A DNA stretch of 64,000 nt from Pseudomonadota bacterium (GTDB lineage Bacteria > Pseudomonadota > Alphaproteobacteria > Acetobacterales > Acetobacteraceae): NCBI GenBank assembly GCA_021805565.1, contig JAJZFA010000003.1, forward strand, positions 62,001 through 126,000. The letters are read 5' to 3'. The notes under the pieces are model-generated. The model made no database searches and was not told where the DNA came from. It was given only the letters and a program-made list of their open reading frames with translations. Both the position numbers and the translations under genes were made by a program. Below, piece after piece: positions 30,159 through 41,252 of this stretch (position 1 is its first letter; every line of letters starts with the position of its first letter).

Positions 30159-31202
30159 TCAGCAGACCGAACTGACCCGCTGCACCAGCGCCTTGGCGAA
30201 ATCGCCGGTGGACGCCGAACCGCCCAGATCGCCGGTGCGAATGTTGTCCTGGTTCAGCACCCGGTCGATCGCCGAACGTAACAGGGTCGCGTGGCCGGTC
30301 AGGCCGACATGATCCAGCATCAGCCCAGCGGCCAGCAGCAGCGCCGTCGGGTTCGCCAGGCCCTTGCCGGCGATGTCGGGGGCCGATCCGTGAACAGCCT
30401 CGAAGATCGCGGCTTTTTCGCCGATATTGGCGCCAGGCGCGGCGCCGAGGCCGCCAACCAGGCCGGCGATCAAATCGGACAGAATGTCGCCGAACAGGTT
30501 CGTCGTCACGATTACATCGAATTGCCAGGGATTCAGCACCAACTGCATGGCGCAGGCATCGACGATCCGGTCGTCGCATTCGATCCGGCCGGCATAGTCC
30601 TTGGCGATCTCCCGTCCCGCTTCCAGGAACACGCCGGTCAGCGCCTTCAGGACATTTGCCTTATGAACCAGCGTGACCTTTTTGCGCCCCAGTTTCGCCG
30701 CGTGTTCGAAGGCATAGCGCACGATCCGCCGCGACCCGTCGCGGGTGTTCACGCCAGACGAGATCGCAACGGCGTGCGGGTCGTCGCCGATGGGGATGTA
30801 ATGCTCGAACGCCACGTACAGGCCTTCCAGGTTTTCGCGTATTAGGATCAGATCGATATTGTCGAACCGTCCGCCTGGAACCAGCGTATGGGCCGGGCGC
30901 AAATTGGCGAACAGATGAAATTCTTCCCGCAGGCGCACGTTAACCGACCTGAAGCCGCCACCGACCGGAGTAGTCAGCGGGCCTTTCAGCGCTAGTCCGG
31001 TACGGCGGATGCTGTCCAGCGTGGCGGCCGGCAGCGGGTCCCCGCCCGCCGCGATGCCGGCCAAACCACCGGTTTGGCGATCCCAGGCGAACGGAGCACC
31101 CAGCGCATCGAGCACCTGAACAACCGCTTCCACGATCTCGGGACCGATGCCGTCGCCTGGGATTAGGGTGGCGGGGATTTTATTGGTGGTCTGATTGCTC
31201 AT
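30159..31202 (-). CDS. NAD(P)-dependent isocitrate/isopropylmalate dehydrogenase family protein
   Basis: [75 protein letters not shown]. Confidence 0.87.
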   Translation of the reverse strand: MSNQTTNKIPATLIPGDGIGPEIVEAVVQVLDALGAPFAWDRQTGGLAGIAAGGDPLPAATLDSIRRTGLALKGPLTTPVGGGFRSVNVRLREEFHLFANLRPAHTLVPGGRFDNIDLILIRENLEGLYVAFEHYIPIGDDPHAVAISSGVNTRDGSRRIVRYAFEHAAKLGRKKVTLVHKANVLKALTGVFLEAGREIAKDYAGRIECDDRIVDACAMQLVLNPWQFDVIVTTNLFGDILSDLIAGLVGGLGAAPGANIGEKAAIFEAVHGSAPDIAGKGLANPTALLLAAGLMLDHVGLTGHATLLRSAIDRVLNQDNIRTGDLGGSASTGDFAKALVQRVSSVC

Positions 31203-31638
31203 GCGCGGTCTCGTCGTCCGGTGTCTGTTGCGAACCGGGTTATAGGCTGGGCCAGGGACGGACGATACAGACCCGAGGCACCGATCCGGCGCCCTTAGGC
31301 ACCGTGGCGCAAAATGGCCGATTTGCAGGGATGCGCCAATGCGCTGGGATTTGCGGGACCATTTGGCGGTGCGATGGGGGACACCGCTCTTCTTGGTTGG
31401 GGCACAACCTACACCGGGTGCAATCTGGCGGGCGCCGCCGTTGAGGTTCGTATCGAGAATTTCACCGGCCCGCCCAGCGCCGCGGCCAGCAATGCAAGCC
31501 GGCCCGGCAAGCCTGGCATCGTCATTCTAACCGCGGTCTTGTAATACCGGGGGCATCGGTGCCGGCGCCGCGGCGGTTCTGCCTGACCGGCGAATTCCGC
31601 ACATTGCGGCAGCCCGCGCCATCCGCCTCCATGGCACA

Positions 31639-32430
31639 TCATCCGATTTCCAGCACCATGCCGTCGTAACCGGCCTCGACACCGGGCGGCAGATTGGCCT
31701 GCATCCAGGCCCAGTCCATCTCGGTCCCCATATGGGTCAGCACGGTGCGGCGCGGCTTTAGCCGGCGGGTCCAGCCAAGGACCTTATCCAGGTCCGCGTG
31801 GGTCCAGTGCGGCCCGTGACGCAGAAAACAGCCCACCACCCAGGTATCCACCCCAGACAGCGCGGCGAACGCATCGTCGTTCAGCTCCACGACATCGGTG
31901 GAATAGGCGAACGGCCCGAACCGCAATCCAAGCGTCTCGACCTTGCCGTGGCTTTGGGCAAACACCCGAACCGCGCAGCCGGCGGCGCCGAAGAGATCGC
32001 CGGGCAGAACGGTCCTTGCTTCCAGAACGGGGCGATAGAAGTGCGGCGGTTCCCAGGGCCGGAACGCATATCCGAACCGCTTCACGATCTCGGCCAGCGT
32101 CTCGGCCGTGGCGAAGGCGGGCAAAGGCCGGTTGGCGATCCGGTTCAGGATGCGGACATCGTCGATCCCCGTGATATGATCCGCATGCGCATGGGTGAAC
32201 AGCACGGCATCGACGCCCGGTATCCGGCAATCCAGCAACTGGTTCCGCATATCCGGCGAGGTATCGACCAACAGCCGCCGGTTTGCGGTGTTTTCGATCA
32301 CGATCGACGATCGCGTCCGGCGGTTCCGCGGCTCCGCCGGATCGCATTCGCCCCAGTTTCCGCTGCCGTCGGCGCCGCCGATCATCGGCACCCCGGCGGA
32401 CCCGCCGGTTCCCAGCAGCGTCACCTTCAT
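31639..32430 (-). CDS. MBL-fold metallohydrolase (PhnP-like)
   Basis: LGTGGSAGVPMIGG, FTHAHADHITGIDDVR; 4-bp overlap with tatD-like gene. Confidence 0.87.
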   Translation of the reverse strand: MKVTLLGTGGSAGVPMIGGADGSGNWGECDPAEPRNRRTRSSIVIENTANRRLLVDTSPDMRNQLLDCRIPGVDAVLFTHAHADHITGIDDVRILNRIANRPLPAFATAETLAEIVKRFGYAFRPWEPPHFYRPVLEARTVLPGDLFGAAGCAVRVFAQSHGKVETLGLRFGPFAYSTDVVELNDDAFAALSGVDTWVVGCFLRHGPHWTHADLDKVLGWTRRLKPRRTVLTHMGTEMDWAWMQANLPPGVEAGYDGMVLEIG

Positions 32431-33203
32431 GCGGCGGCTTTCCGGAACAGGCGGCGGAAATTGTCCGTGGTCAGTTTGGCCAGGGCGTCCGGCGTCATGT
32501 CGCGCACCCCGGCCAATACCGTGGCCGTATGGGCCACCCAGGCCGGTTCGTTGCGCTTGCCGCGAAACGGTACCGGGGCCAGATATGGCGCATCGGTTTC
32601 CACTAAAAGCCGGTCCGGCGGCACGTCTCGGGCGATGTCTCGCAATTCGGCCGACCGGGGAAACGTCAGGATGCCGGAGAAACTGAGATACCCGCCCATC
32701 GCCAGCGCCGCCTCCGCCAGCCGGCGGGTCGAGCTGAAGCAGTGCAGCAGAAAGTCGAACGCCCCTTTTCTGTCGCGCTCATCCTGTAAAATCGACGCGA
32801 TATCGTCGTCGGCATCGCGCGCGTGAATGCACAGAGGCACGCCAGCCAACCGGGCGGCCTGGATGTGGACGCGGAAGTTCTCCGCTTGGATGTCGCGCGG
32901 GGACTTGTCGTAAAAATAATCCAGCCCGGATTCGCCGATCCCGATCACCCTGGGATGCTGGGCCAGGGCCGCCAGGGTCTCCGGCATTGGGATAGGCGCC
33001 TCGGCGGCATGATGCGGATGCACGCCGACGGTGCACCACAGATTGGCGCGCGCCTCGGTCATCGGCGGCAGCCGTCCGGACTGCGCCAGGGTGGTGCCGA
33101 TCGTGACCATCTCGCCCACGCCGGCCGCCTTCGCCCGAGCCAGAACAGCGGGCAGTTCGGTGTCGGTGAAATAGTCCAGGTGGCAGTGGCTATCGATCAG
33201 CAT
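32427..33203 (-). CDS. TatD family hydrolase
   Basis: MLIDSHCHLDYF, VGVHPHHA, IGESGLDYFYD, HARDADDD, LLVETDAPYLAPVPFRGKRNEPAWV. Confidence 0.92.
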   Translation of the reverse strand: MLIDSHCHLDYFTDTELPAVLARAKAAGVGEMVTIGTTLAQSGRLPPMTEARANLWCTVGVHPHHAAEAPIPMPETLAALAQHPRVIGIGESGLDYFYDKSPRDIQAENFRVHIQAARLAGVPLCIHARDADDDIASILQDERDRKGAFDFLLHCFSSTRRLAEAALAMGGYLSFSGILTFPRSAELRDIARDVPPDRLLVETDAPYLAPVPFRGKRNEPAWVAHTATVLAGVRDMTPDALAKLTTDNFRRLFRKAAA

Positions 33204-34738
33204 CAGGCGGCGGGCTCCACATACCTCGGAAATACGCCTTGCGGCAACGGCAACATTTCCCCATCGGCCAACGGATTGGCCAGCGTCGCAAACCCGCGCG
33301 GGCCGGGCGGCACGCCGAGCTGATCCAGCATTCGCTCCATGCTGGCGGGCATGAACGGTTGCAGCAGCGTGGCGACCACGCGGACGGTGTCGATCAGCAC
33401 CCGCAGCACGGCACCCATCCGCGCTTTGTCCGTCTTGTTCAGCGCCCACGGCGCCTGCCGGTCGATATATCCGTTGGCTAATCGTATCGTTTTCCAGATA
33501 TCCTCCAGCCCGTCGTGAAAGGTCTGCCGGTCGATATGTGTACGAACCAGGCCCAGCAGCGCGTCGGCGGCCCCCAGCAGCGCGCTGTCGTCGCCGGTCG
33601 CCGGACCGCGAGGCGGCAGCATACCACCGCAATTCCGGGCGACCAACGACAGCGTCCGCTGCGCCAAGTTGCCCAGATCGTTGGCGAGATCGACGTTGAT
33701 CCGGCTGATGATGGCGGCATGGCTCAACGAACCGTCGGCCCCGAACGGCTTTTCCCGCAGCAGGAAATAGCGAATCTGGTCCAGGCCGAAAATCGCCGCC
33801 AGTTGGCGCGGTTCCACCACGTTGCCAAGGGACTTCGACATCTTTTCGCCATCCATCAGCCACCAGCCGTTGGACGTGACTCGCCTGGGCGGCGGCAATC
33901 CGGCCGCCATGACAAAGGCCGGCCAATAGACCGCATGAAACCGGATGATGTCCTTGCCCACGAAATGCACGTCGGCCGGCCATAAATGCCAGCGAGCGGC
34001 GTTTTCGTCCGGGAAGCCGCAGCCGGTAAGGTAGTTGTTCAGCGCGTCCAGCCAGACATACATGACGTGTCCAGGCGCGTCCGGCACCGGAATGCCCCAG
34101 TTGAACGTGGTCCGGCTGACCGACAGATCGAGCAGCCCGCCCTTGACGAAGCTCATGACTTCGTTGCGGCGCGAACTGGGCGCGATAAAGTCCGGGTTGT
34201 CTTCGTACAGTTGCAATAGCCGGTCCTGCCAGGCGGACAGCCGGAAGAAATACGATGGTTCCTTCACCCATTCCACGGGCGCCCCGCTGGGGGCGACGCG
34301 CGTCCCATCCGGACGCAGGGTCAGTTCCGATTCATCGTAGAATGCTTCATCCCGGATGGCGTACCAGCCTTCGTACTCGCCGAGGTAGATGTCGCCATTG
34401 GCCTCGATCCGTTTCCACAGTTCGGTGCAGGATATCTTGTGACGCTCTTCCGTGGTGCGGATCCAATCGTCGTACGACACGCCCATGGCATCGCTCATTG
34501 CCCTGAAATCGGCGGAAACCCGGTCGGTGAAGGTTTGCGGATCGACACCGGCATCGGCGGCGGCCTTTTCCACTTTCTGGCCGTGTTCGTCCGTGCCGGT
34601 CAGGAAGAACACATCGTAGCCGTCCAGGCGCTTGAACCGGGCCATCGCGTCGGCGGCGATGGAGGTATAGGCATGGCCGATATGCGGGGCCCCGTTCACG
34701 TAATAGATCGGCGTCGAGACGTAGCAGCGTTGGGTCAT
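33203..34738 (-). CDS. metG: methionyl-tRNA synthetase
   Basis: YVSTPIYYVNGAPHIGHAYTSIAADAMARFKRLDGYDVFFLTGTDEHGQK; KMSKSLGN. Confidence 0.96.
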   Translation of the reverse strand: MTQRCYVSTPIYYVNGAPHIGHAYTSIAADAMARFKRLDGYDVFFLTGTDEHGQKVEKAAADAGVDPQTFTDRVSADFRAMSDAMGVSYDDWIRTTEERHKISCTELWKRIEANGDIYLGEYEGWYAIRDEAFYDESELTLRPDGTRVAPSGAPVEWVKEPSYFFRLSAWQDRLLQLYEDNPDFIAPSSRRNEVMSFVKGGLLDLSVSRTTFNWGIPVPDAPGHVMYVWLDALNNYLTGCGFPDENAARWHLWPADVHFVGKDIIRFHAVYWPAFVMAAGLPPPRRVTSNGWWLMDGEKMSKSLGNVVEPRQLAAIFGLDQIRYFLLREKPFGADGSLSHAAIISRINVDLANDLGNLAQRTLSLVARNCGGMLPPRGPATGDDSALLGAADALLGLVRTHIDRQTFHDGLEDIWKTIRLANGYIDRQAPWALNKTDKARMGAVLRVLIDTVRVVATLLQPFMPASMERMLDQLGVPPGPRGFATLANPLADGEMLPLPQGVFPRYVEPAA

Positions 34739-34931
34739 GGGTCTTCTTCAAACGTATCGTGCCGGAGCAACGGGGAGTCGTTCTCCAGGTTCAGGCGCGG
34801 CGTCCGGGTTCGGCATGGTCCAGAACCGTTCCGGCGCCTTATAACGTGCCTGGGCGCCCCGGCCTACCGCGCTGCCAAATCGGTTTGCGCCACGGGCCGG
34901 GGATCGCGGCAAAGTGGACGTCCCGGACCGG

Positions 34932-37900
34932 TTAACGCGACGAGCTTTCGCGATTCTGAGGAAAGGGGCCGATGATTTCAACCGGCGGATGCGGGACGGC
35001 CTCGAAAAGCGGCGTGATCAGTGCGTCGATTGCCGCCCGATGCCCCAGAATATCTTGCTCGCGGGCGAGCGCCGCCCTTTCACCCGCCAACAACGCCCGT
35101 TCGGCCGATGCTGCATCGACTGGACGAAGCGGTATCGGGACAGCGCCTGCGTCCAGCACCTGTAGGGTGTTAGCCCCCTGGGCGCTCAATACGCGCAGCA
35201 GAAAATCGGCAGCCGCATCGTCAGTACCGGCGGCAAGCCGGGCGGCAACGCGCTGTCCAGACACGAACACCTCCCCTTCGCGCCGCAGTGCGGAGCAGCG
35301 GGCCGTTGGACGTTCGATGGTCAGGCCCCATCGCGCGCGGGCGATCCCGAACGCCGCCTGCTGCGTGCCGGGCACAACCGTGGGAGGCGACCGCCAGCCT
35401 TGCGCCAGCCGTTGCCATCCCGACGCGAGCAGGCCGGCAAGTGCTCGGCCTTCGGTTCGTGCCGCGCTGGCGGCTTCGCCAACCGCGCGACCAGTTGCCG
35501 GTTCGGGCACCGGGATTGGTTGATCGGCGTAATCGTTAGGTTGGGACCGGCCGGCGATCGACGTCGCGGCGCGACCAATCATAATCGTTGCCCACGCGCT
35601 GCTGTTGAACAGTCCGGCAAGAAACGGCAAGGGATACAACGGAGACAAAATCTCCATTTCAGAGCGCGGACGACCGACATCTTGTTCACGCTCTGTCAGT
35701 GCGCGATTTCGGACACCGGACAGTGAGTGCCATGGCAGAAACTGGAAAACGGAATGATTGCAGACGAGGTAACCCAGCGGATCGAGTGTACCATCATCAT
35801 GTACCACGCTACCGAATTCGCCGGCCATCAGTTTATCCCGGTCGTACAATTCCGGAAATGTCGGACGGCGGATCAATGCCGGGACGCGGGCCGTGCCGTA
35901 TTCCAGATAGCGAACCCTCATCGCCGCGAAGGGAAAATCCGCCATATCCGCGTTGGGCAGGCGCAAATCCTCGCTACCGATATAGGGCCTCGGATGCGTG
36001 GCGTCCGGCCTGTCCGCGAGGAGGTCATCGAGCCTGAACTGGCCTTTAGCCAATCGTTCGTGCGCGTTCAGGACCATGCCGACCGAAACATAACAGATGT
36101 GCTTTATCGCATGAGCGGTTACGCCCACGGGTACCCGCAAGGCGGGTAGAACCGGCCGGAAAACCTCGGCGCCGTATGCGGTCTGCGAGAGCGTCTGCCG
36201 GCGTTCCGCCATCGGCGGCGCGTCGGCGTGCCACTCGCGCAATGTCATGCCATCGGCGGCTGGCGGCGTGGGGTCGGCGATCAGGATGGTATTGCGTACA
36301 ACAGCATCGGCAAAAATCTTCACGCGCGGTTCGAAGAAATGCACCTCCCGCACCGTAGCGGTTTCCGCCAGATGGCGACGCAACCTGCCGGCGTAAAGAA
36401 CAGTCTCGAGGGCGTTGCTCACGATCATACCAAGCCTGCCGTCCGGGCGACGGAGCAGATGCAGGCCAAGGGCGATGAAAGGAATGAACAGATCCCATTT
36501 CTGCGTCAGGATGCCCATCGGTTCGAGAACGGGGTGGTGTTCGACCTGCCGCCGGTAGCGGAGTAGTCCTTCGGCCCCCTCATCGGCACGGACATAGGGT
36601 GGGTTGCCGACAACCGCGTCGAAGCCGGCAGCGAAGGCGCCAAGCGCCGATTTGGCCTGTTCTTCGTCTGGCAGGTCGTCTGCCTCGGACGGATCGAGGC
36701 CCATTTCCATGATCGCCCGGGCGGCGGGCAGCACGCGAAGCGCATCGGTTGCATAGATGCGAAAACGTTCGAGCCTGCCCGATTCGCCGTGCCGGTGTGC
36801 GTGGGCAACCAAATCCAGCACCTGCACCAGCAGATTGATTTCCGCCAGGGCACAGGCAAAGGGGTTAAGGTCGAACCCAATCAAGCCGTCGCGCAGAGAA
36901 TCCAGCACGGCCTGAACCCGTTCGGGTGGAATTTCCGCGTGGCCCTCGGCACGGGCCTGCGCGCGGTGCGCTTCGACGGCCCGGCGCGCGGCCTCTACCA
37001 AAAAGGCGCCAGAGCCGCAGGCAGGGTCGAGCAAACGCGCGCCAACGGTCGCCGCACCCGACCAACCGACGCGATCCAGGATGAACGCGACAACACTGCG
37101 CGGCGTATAGTACATGCCTTGTTCGTGCTTATGACGCTCGTTTACGAAGCGGCCGTAAATCGTGCCCACGATGTCGCGGTCCATCGCTGACAGGTCGAAG
37201 CCGGCCAGGCGGTGCAAGACGCGAATGACCGTAATCCGGTCTGGCACATACCAATCGAACACGCGGTGATCGTCGAAGAAGTGGGCGTAGGTGGCTTGAG
37301 CGTTCTCATACGCGATTTCCAGCAGGCGTGCCGTGCTGCGGCCCCGGGCGAGGCTGAAGTAATGCGGTTCGACCTTATGGAACCACAGTGCGGCGCCGCC
37401 ATTGGTAAAGACACGCGGTGTCAGCCCTTTGTCTTCCAACACCCGGACCATGAGCATACGGACGACAACAAGATAGGCCGTCTGGGCAAAGTATTCGTCG
37501 CGCACTTTCTCCGGGGCGGCGCCGGTCAAAAGCAATGTTCCTACCGCCGCCTGCCATCGTTCGAAGGCTTCAACAGCCTGAACGCCGGCAAGGTGGCGGT
37601 CACGCGACCGGGTGACATGGCGGCTGTATCGCACCGCGAAAGCACGCGCTTCGGCCGCCGCGCGGGAAAGTGCATCGGCACCGTTGCCGGCACGCCCCGA
37701 AACTTCGACGCGAATCAGGGCGGCGATGCTGTCGATTTCAGTATCCGGCAGATCGCCGCGCATGGCCCGGTACAGGCGTTCGCGCAGGTCGCTCCGGCTT
37801 TCAACCGAAGCGCGCGGCCAAAGCGCCAGCATTCCGTCAGCATGCTGGCTGATAATGTCGTCGGCCGCCGCCGCCGAACCGGGTGCCCGCCTGATCTCCG

Positions 37901-38690
37901 TTCGGAACGTGTCGTTTTCGGCCTGCCGGACAGCAAACTGGACAGCAACATCCTCCCGCAACTCGCCTATCAGCTCCTGAACCACTTGCACCAGATGATC
38001 TGGGGCGTCGTGCGCATCGATCATCGGAATGCGGGTCTGACCGTGCTTCCAGCTAGTTCCGTCGATCCGATGAGGATTGCCCTCCCGGTCGAGCGTTAGA
38101 TCTTCGATCAAACGAGTGGCACCCTCGAACGCCGGCCGGCCATAACGGCGCAAGAGAACAGCCAGCGCGTCACGATTCATCTGCGGCAGCGCATCCCAGC
38201 CGGTTTGGCCGGCGGCCTGTATGTCTTCGCCGCGCCAGAAACGGATAGCGGCGTGCAACGCCACCTGTAGCGTGGCGGCGTTGACGGGACCGGTATCGTC
38301 ATAACCCAGGATGCGTTCGCCGTTGACCAAAAGCCCCCGCGGGCAGCGAAACGCCGCCATATAGCCGCCAAGCTGGGGGTAATGGGATTCGAGACGATGT
38401 TCGGTCGAGGTTTTGTCCTCGACGATGAAACAACACCCCGGAAAATCGCGTATGGTAATCGTAAAATCCGGCCGCAAATTATCCTTGATCGCGTTGTATG
38501 CAATCTCGGCCCCACCATAGCCAAGCGATTCGAGAAGGAGGCGGGTGACGCGGCTATCGATTATATTCGCTTCATCTCCGCCGCGTTCCTTTTCCGGCAG
38601 GGCGAGATAGGCGGTGAGCGAGCCTACCGAGTGGAAATCGTCGCGGGCGAGACGGCCAATGAAAGAGTCCGCAAAGTCCTTGGTCTCCAC
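34932..38690 (-). CDS. Type IIG (Eco57I-like) restriction-modification enzyme / N6-adenine DNA methyltransferase
   Basis: Motif I LLDPACGSGAFLVEA, motif IV GNPPYV, C-terminal TRD-like region; N-terminal RPDFTITIRDFPGCCFIVEDKT fits a PD-(D/E)xK nuclease. GTG start at 38690. Confidence 0.85.
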   Translation of the reverse strand: METKDFADSFIGRLARDDFHSVGSLTAYLALPEKERGGDEANIIDSRVTRLLLESLGYGGAEIAYNAIKDNLRPDFTITIRDFPGCCFIVEDKTSTEHRLESHYPQLGGYMAAFRCPRGLLVNGERILGYDDTGPVNAATLQVALHAAIRFWRGEDIQAAGQTGWDALPQMNRDALAVLLRRYGRPAFEGATRLIEDLTLDREGNPHRIDGTSWKHGQTRIPMIDAHDAPDHLVQVVQELIGELREDVAVQFAVRQAENDTFRTEIRRAPGSAAAADDIISQHADGMLALWPRASVESRSDLRERLYRAMRGDLPDTEIDSIAALIRVEVSGRAGNGADALSRAAAEARAFAVRYSRHVTRSRDRHLAGVQAVEAFERWQAAVGTLLLTGAAPEKVRDEYFAQTAYLVVVRMLMVRVLEDKGLTPRVFTNGGAALWFHKVEPHYFSLARGRSTARLLEIAYENAQATYAHFFDDHRVFDWYVPDRITVIRVLHRLAGFDLSAMDRDIVGTIYGRFVNERHKHEQGMYYTPRSVVAFILDRVGWSGAATVGARLLDPACGSGAFLVEAARRAVEAHRAQARAEGHAEIPPERVQAVLDSLRDGLIGFDLNPFACALAEINLLVQVLDLVAHAHRHGESGRLERFRIYATDALRVLPAARAIMEMGLDPSEADDLPDEEQAKSALGAFAAGFDAVVGNPPYVRADEGAEGLLRYRRQVEHHPVLEPMGILTQKWDLFIPFIALGLHLLRRPDGRLGMIVSNALETVLYAGRLRRHLAETATVREVHFFEPRVKIFADAVVRNTILIADPTPPAADGMTLREWHADAPPMAERRQTLSQTAYGAEVFRPVLPALRVPVGVTAHAIKHICYVSVGMVLNAHERLAKGQFRLDDLLADRPDATHPRPYIGSEDLRLPNADMADFPFAAMRVRYLEYGTARVPALIRRPTFPELYDRDKLMAGEFGSVVHDDGTLDPLGYLVCNHSVFQFLPWHSLSGVRNRALTEREQDVGRPRSEMEILSPLYPLPFLAGLFNSSAWATIMIGRAATSIAGRSQPNDYADQPIPVPEPATGRAVGEAASAARTEGRALAGLLASGWQRLAQGWRSPPTVVPGTQQAAFGIARARWGLTIERPTARCSALRREGEVFVSGQRVAARLAAGTDDAAADFLLRVLSAQGANTLQVLDAGAVPIPLRPVDAASAERALLAGERAALAREQDILGHRAAIDALITPLFEAVPHPPVEIIGPFPQNRESSSR

Positions 38691-38774
38691 GGTTCCCCCT
38701 CAATACCCCGCCACGCCGGCAGTCGAATGCCGCATACATAAGCGGCCGTGCCAGAAATCGCCAGCAGGCCGCCT

Positions 38775-39788
38775 TCATCCCGCGCCGGTCAGCATCCCAA
38801 TGCTCGCGACGATCGCCTGGCGCTTGTCCAGCGCGAACCGTTCGGTCTCCTCCTGCAACCGCGACAATCCCTGCCAAACCTCGCCCCACGCATCCAGCGG
38901 CCGCAATCCCGCCAGCCGCACCTGGCCCGGATCGCCCCTGCCCCGCACGCTGCTGCGCACGGCAGCCGCGACGCCGGCCCGTACCAGATCCATGAACGTC
39001 GAAAACCCTGTATCGCTGCGTCCCAGCAGGTCGGCGATCTCATACCCGCGCGATGCCGGAACAGATGGCAAATCGGCCAGCAGCGTATCGACCAGCGCCG
39101 CGATCTTCAGTCCCTCGTCCTCGGCCAGCATCATCGCCCGTCCGGGCGATCCGTCCGCCACCGCGATCAGCCGCGCCCGTTCGTCCGCGTCCAGGTGGGG
39201 CAGATACCGGGCCAGCAGCGTCGCCATATCCGGGTTAGCCAGGGGCGTCAGGCGCAGGCGGCGGCAGCGGCTGCGAATGGTCGGCAGCAGCCGGCCGGGT
39301 GCCGAACACGCCAGCAGCAGGATCGCCCGTGCCGGCGGCTCCTCCAGGATTTTCAAAATCGCATTGGCGGACGCGGCGTTCATCTCATCGGCGCCATCCA
39401 CAACGACCACGCGCCAACCGCCCTCGGCCGGGGTCAGCGACATAAACCCGTTGATTTCGCGGACTTTATCCACCGGAATTTGGGCCTGCATGCGTTTGGT
39501 CTTGTCGTTGAGCACCCGTTCGACGGTCTTGAGGTCGGCATGGGAATCGGCCGCCACCCGGCGAAACACCGGGTCCGCCGGATCGAGCGCCATCGAGTCG
39601 TCCAGGGGCCGTCCGGCCAGCAGGCGGCGGGCGAAGCGATAGGCCAGCGTGGCTTTGCCAACGCCGTCCGGGCCGGCGATCAGCCATGCGTGATGCATCC
39701 GCCCGGTGCGCATCGCATCCAGAATCGTCGCCTCGGCCTCGGCATGACCGAGCAGAAGCGGATTCGCGCGTGGTTCGGGGGCGGGCAT
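38775..39788 (-). CDS. holB: DNA polymerase III delta' subunit
   Basis: MHHAWLIAGPDGVGKATLAYRFARRLLAG, VVDGADEMNAASANAILKILEEPPARAILLLACSAPGRLLPTIRSRCRRL. Confidence 0.88.
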   Translation of the reverse strand: MPAPEPRANPLLLGHAEAEATILDAMRTGRMHHAWLIAGPDGVGKATLAYRFARRLLAGRPLDDSMALDPADPVFRRVAADSHADLKTVERVLNDKTKRMQAQIPVDKVREINGFMSLTPAEGGWRVVVVDGADEMNAASANAILKILEEPPARAILLLACSAPGRLLPTIRSRCRRLRLTPLANPDMATLLARYLPHLDADERARLIAVADGSPGRAMMLAEDEGLKIAALVDTLLADLPSVPASRGYEIADLLGRSDTGFSTFMDLVRAGVAAAVRSSVRGRGDPGQVRLAGLRPLDAWGEVWQGLSRLQEETERFALDKRQAIVASIGMLTGAG

Positions 39789-39927
39789 GGGGGGACTATA
39801 GCGGGGTTTTTCCCGTCGCGTCAGATCGCCCCGCTGTCGTCCGGGCGGGAGGGGATTGCAACGAAACGGCCGGGCTGTATTGATCCGCCGGCATGACCCA
39901 AACGCTCGGCCAAAACGGACATCGGCG

Positions 39928-40437
39928 ATGCCCAGCCTGAACGACCTCCGCGCCCAGCACGCCAACCTGGAACAGGCGATCGAGGCCCGCCAGCGACTGT
40001 CCGGCCCGGACCATCCCGGCCTGGCCAACGACCTGCGCGACCTGGGACGGCTATCGCACGAGCTCGGCGACTTCGCCGATGCGCAATCGCAACTGCGACG
40101 GGCGCTCGCGCTGCATACCGAGGCCCTGGGCGCGGACCATCCGGAAGCGGCCACCGACATCAATCACCTCGGCCTGATCCTGCACGACCTGGGCGACCTG
40201 GACGGCGCGCAGGCCGCGTTCGAGCGGGCACTGGCGATCGATGAGGCCGCACTGGGCCAGGATCACCCCAGCGTGGGACGCGACGTCAACAATCTGGCGG
40301 GGGTATTGAGGGACATGGGCGACGGCTTCTCGGCGCGGGAGGCGCTGGACTGGGCGCTGGCGATCTACACCAAGGCGCTGGGTCTGGATCATCCGACGAC
40401 CCGGACGGTGGCGCGCAACCGGACCAGCCTGGGCTGA
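39928..40437 (+). CDS. tetratricopeptide-repeat protein (kinesin light chain-like repeats)
   Basis: Repeats of the form ALxLxxxALGxDHPxxAxDxNxLGxxLxDLGDLxxAQxxFERALAI. Confidence 0.75.
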   Translation: MPSLNDLRAQHANLEQAIEARQRLSGPDHPGLANDLRDLGRLSHELGDFADAQSQLRRALALHTEALGADHPEAATDINHLGLILHDLGDLDGAQAAFERALAIDEAALGQDHPSVGRDVNNLAGVLRDMGDGFSAREALDWALAIYTKALGLDHPTTRTVARNRTSLG

Positions 40438-40454
40438 CACGGCGGCCAGGCGGT

Positions 40455-41240
40455 TCAAACCGCCGGCCGGCCGGCCTCGTCATAAGTGTGGCCCATCAAT
40501 TTCAGGCGAAACGGATGCAGCCCGTCATTGGCGTTCAGCGTATAGAATACGGTCGGCTGGCCGGTGCCGCGCGGCTTGTGCTGCCGCGACAGGAACGCGA
40601 ACACATTGCGATCCGCCGACATCGGGTCGTCGCGTAGCGGAAAATTCCAGTGATGTGGCGCCAGCGGACAGGCCACCTTGTCGATCATCAGGCAACTGGG
40701 ATCGACGAAGCCGCCAAACTTCTCGCTGAATACACCCTGACCGGGTCCGACCGACTCCCAGATGTCCACGCATACCGGACGATGAGTCTCGGGATGCACG
40801 AACCAACGTAGCGCGAACGCCCACTCCGCATCGTCCATCGCCCGCCGCATTTGGTAAAGGTGCTTCGGATCCCACCAGTTATCGTCGTCGAGGTAGGCCA
40901 CATAACGCGCGTTGGCGAGGTAGGTCAGAATCGTCCGCAGCGCTCCGCCATCGCCCGGCGGTGTTAGCCCGCCATGGCGCGTGGACGTGGAGTATCCCGG
41001 CCAAAACACCTGAACCACGCAGTTGGACGGACGCGCGGCGCAGACCCGATCGATCAGCGCCAGATCCCCGCGGATCGTGTCGATCCCAATCAGGATATGA
41101 ATCCGGCCCGGGAAATTTTGCGCGAAAACACTCTCCAGCGCCTGCTTCAATCGCGGGCGCAACACCGTTGGGATCACCACGGCAGCGTCCATGGATTGTT
41201 GCATGTCGGAATCGGCGTAGGTCCGGAGGAAGCCCTGCAT
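40455..41240 (-). CDS. glycosyltransferase family 2-like (GT-A) protein
   Basis: AAVVIPTVLRPRLKQALESVFAQNFPGRIHILIGID...ARYVAYLDDDNWWDPKHL. Confidence 0.75.
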   Translation of the reverse strand: MQGFLRTYADSDMQQSMDAAVVIPTVLRPRLKQALESVFAQNFPGRIHILIGIDTIRGDLALIDRVCAARPSNCVVQVFWPGYSTSTRHGGLTPPGDGGALRTILTYLANARYVAYLDDDNWWDPKHLYQMRRAMDDAEWAFALRWFVHPETHRPVCVDIWESVGPGQGVFSEKFGGFVDPSCLMIDKVACPLAPHHWNFPLRDDPMSADRNVFAFLSRQHKPRGTGQPTVFYTLNANDGLHPFRLKLMGHTYDEAGRPAV

Positions 41241-41252
41241 GACGTGGGCTTT

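Noticed and set aside
31314-31544. 76-aa + strand ORF between the IDH-family gene and the MBL gene
   Set aside because: Short, no motif, no clear RBS; insufficient evidence for coding.
38775-40163. Extended holB ORF reaching 40163
   Set aside because: Upstream extension is low-complexity, overlaps the + strand TPR gene, and the natural N-terminus begins at ATG 39788.
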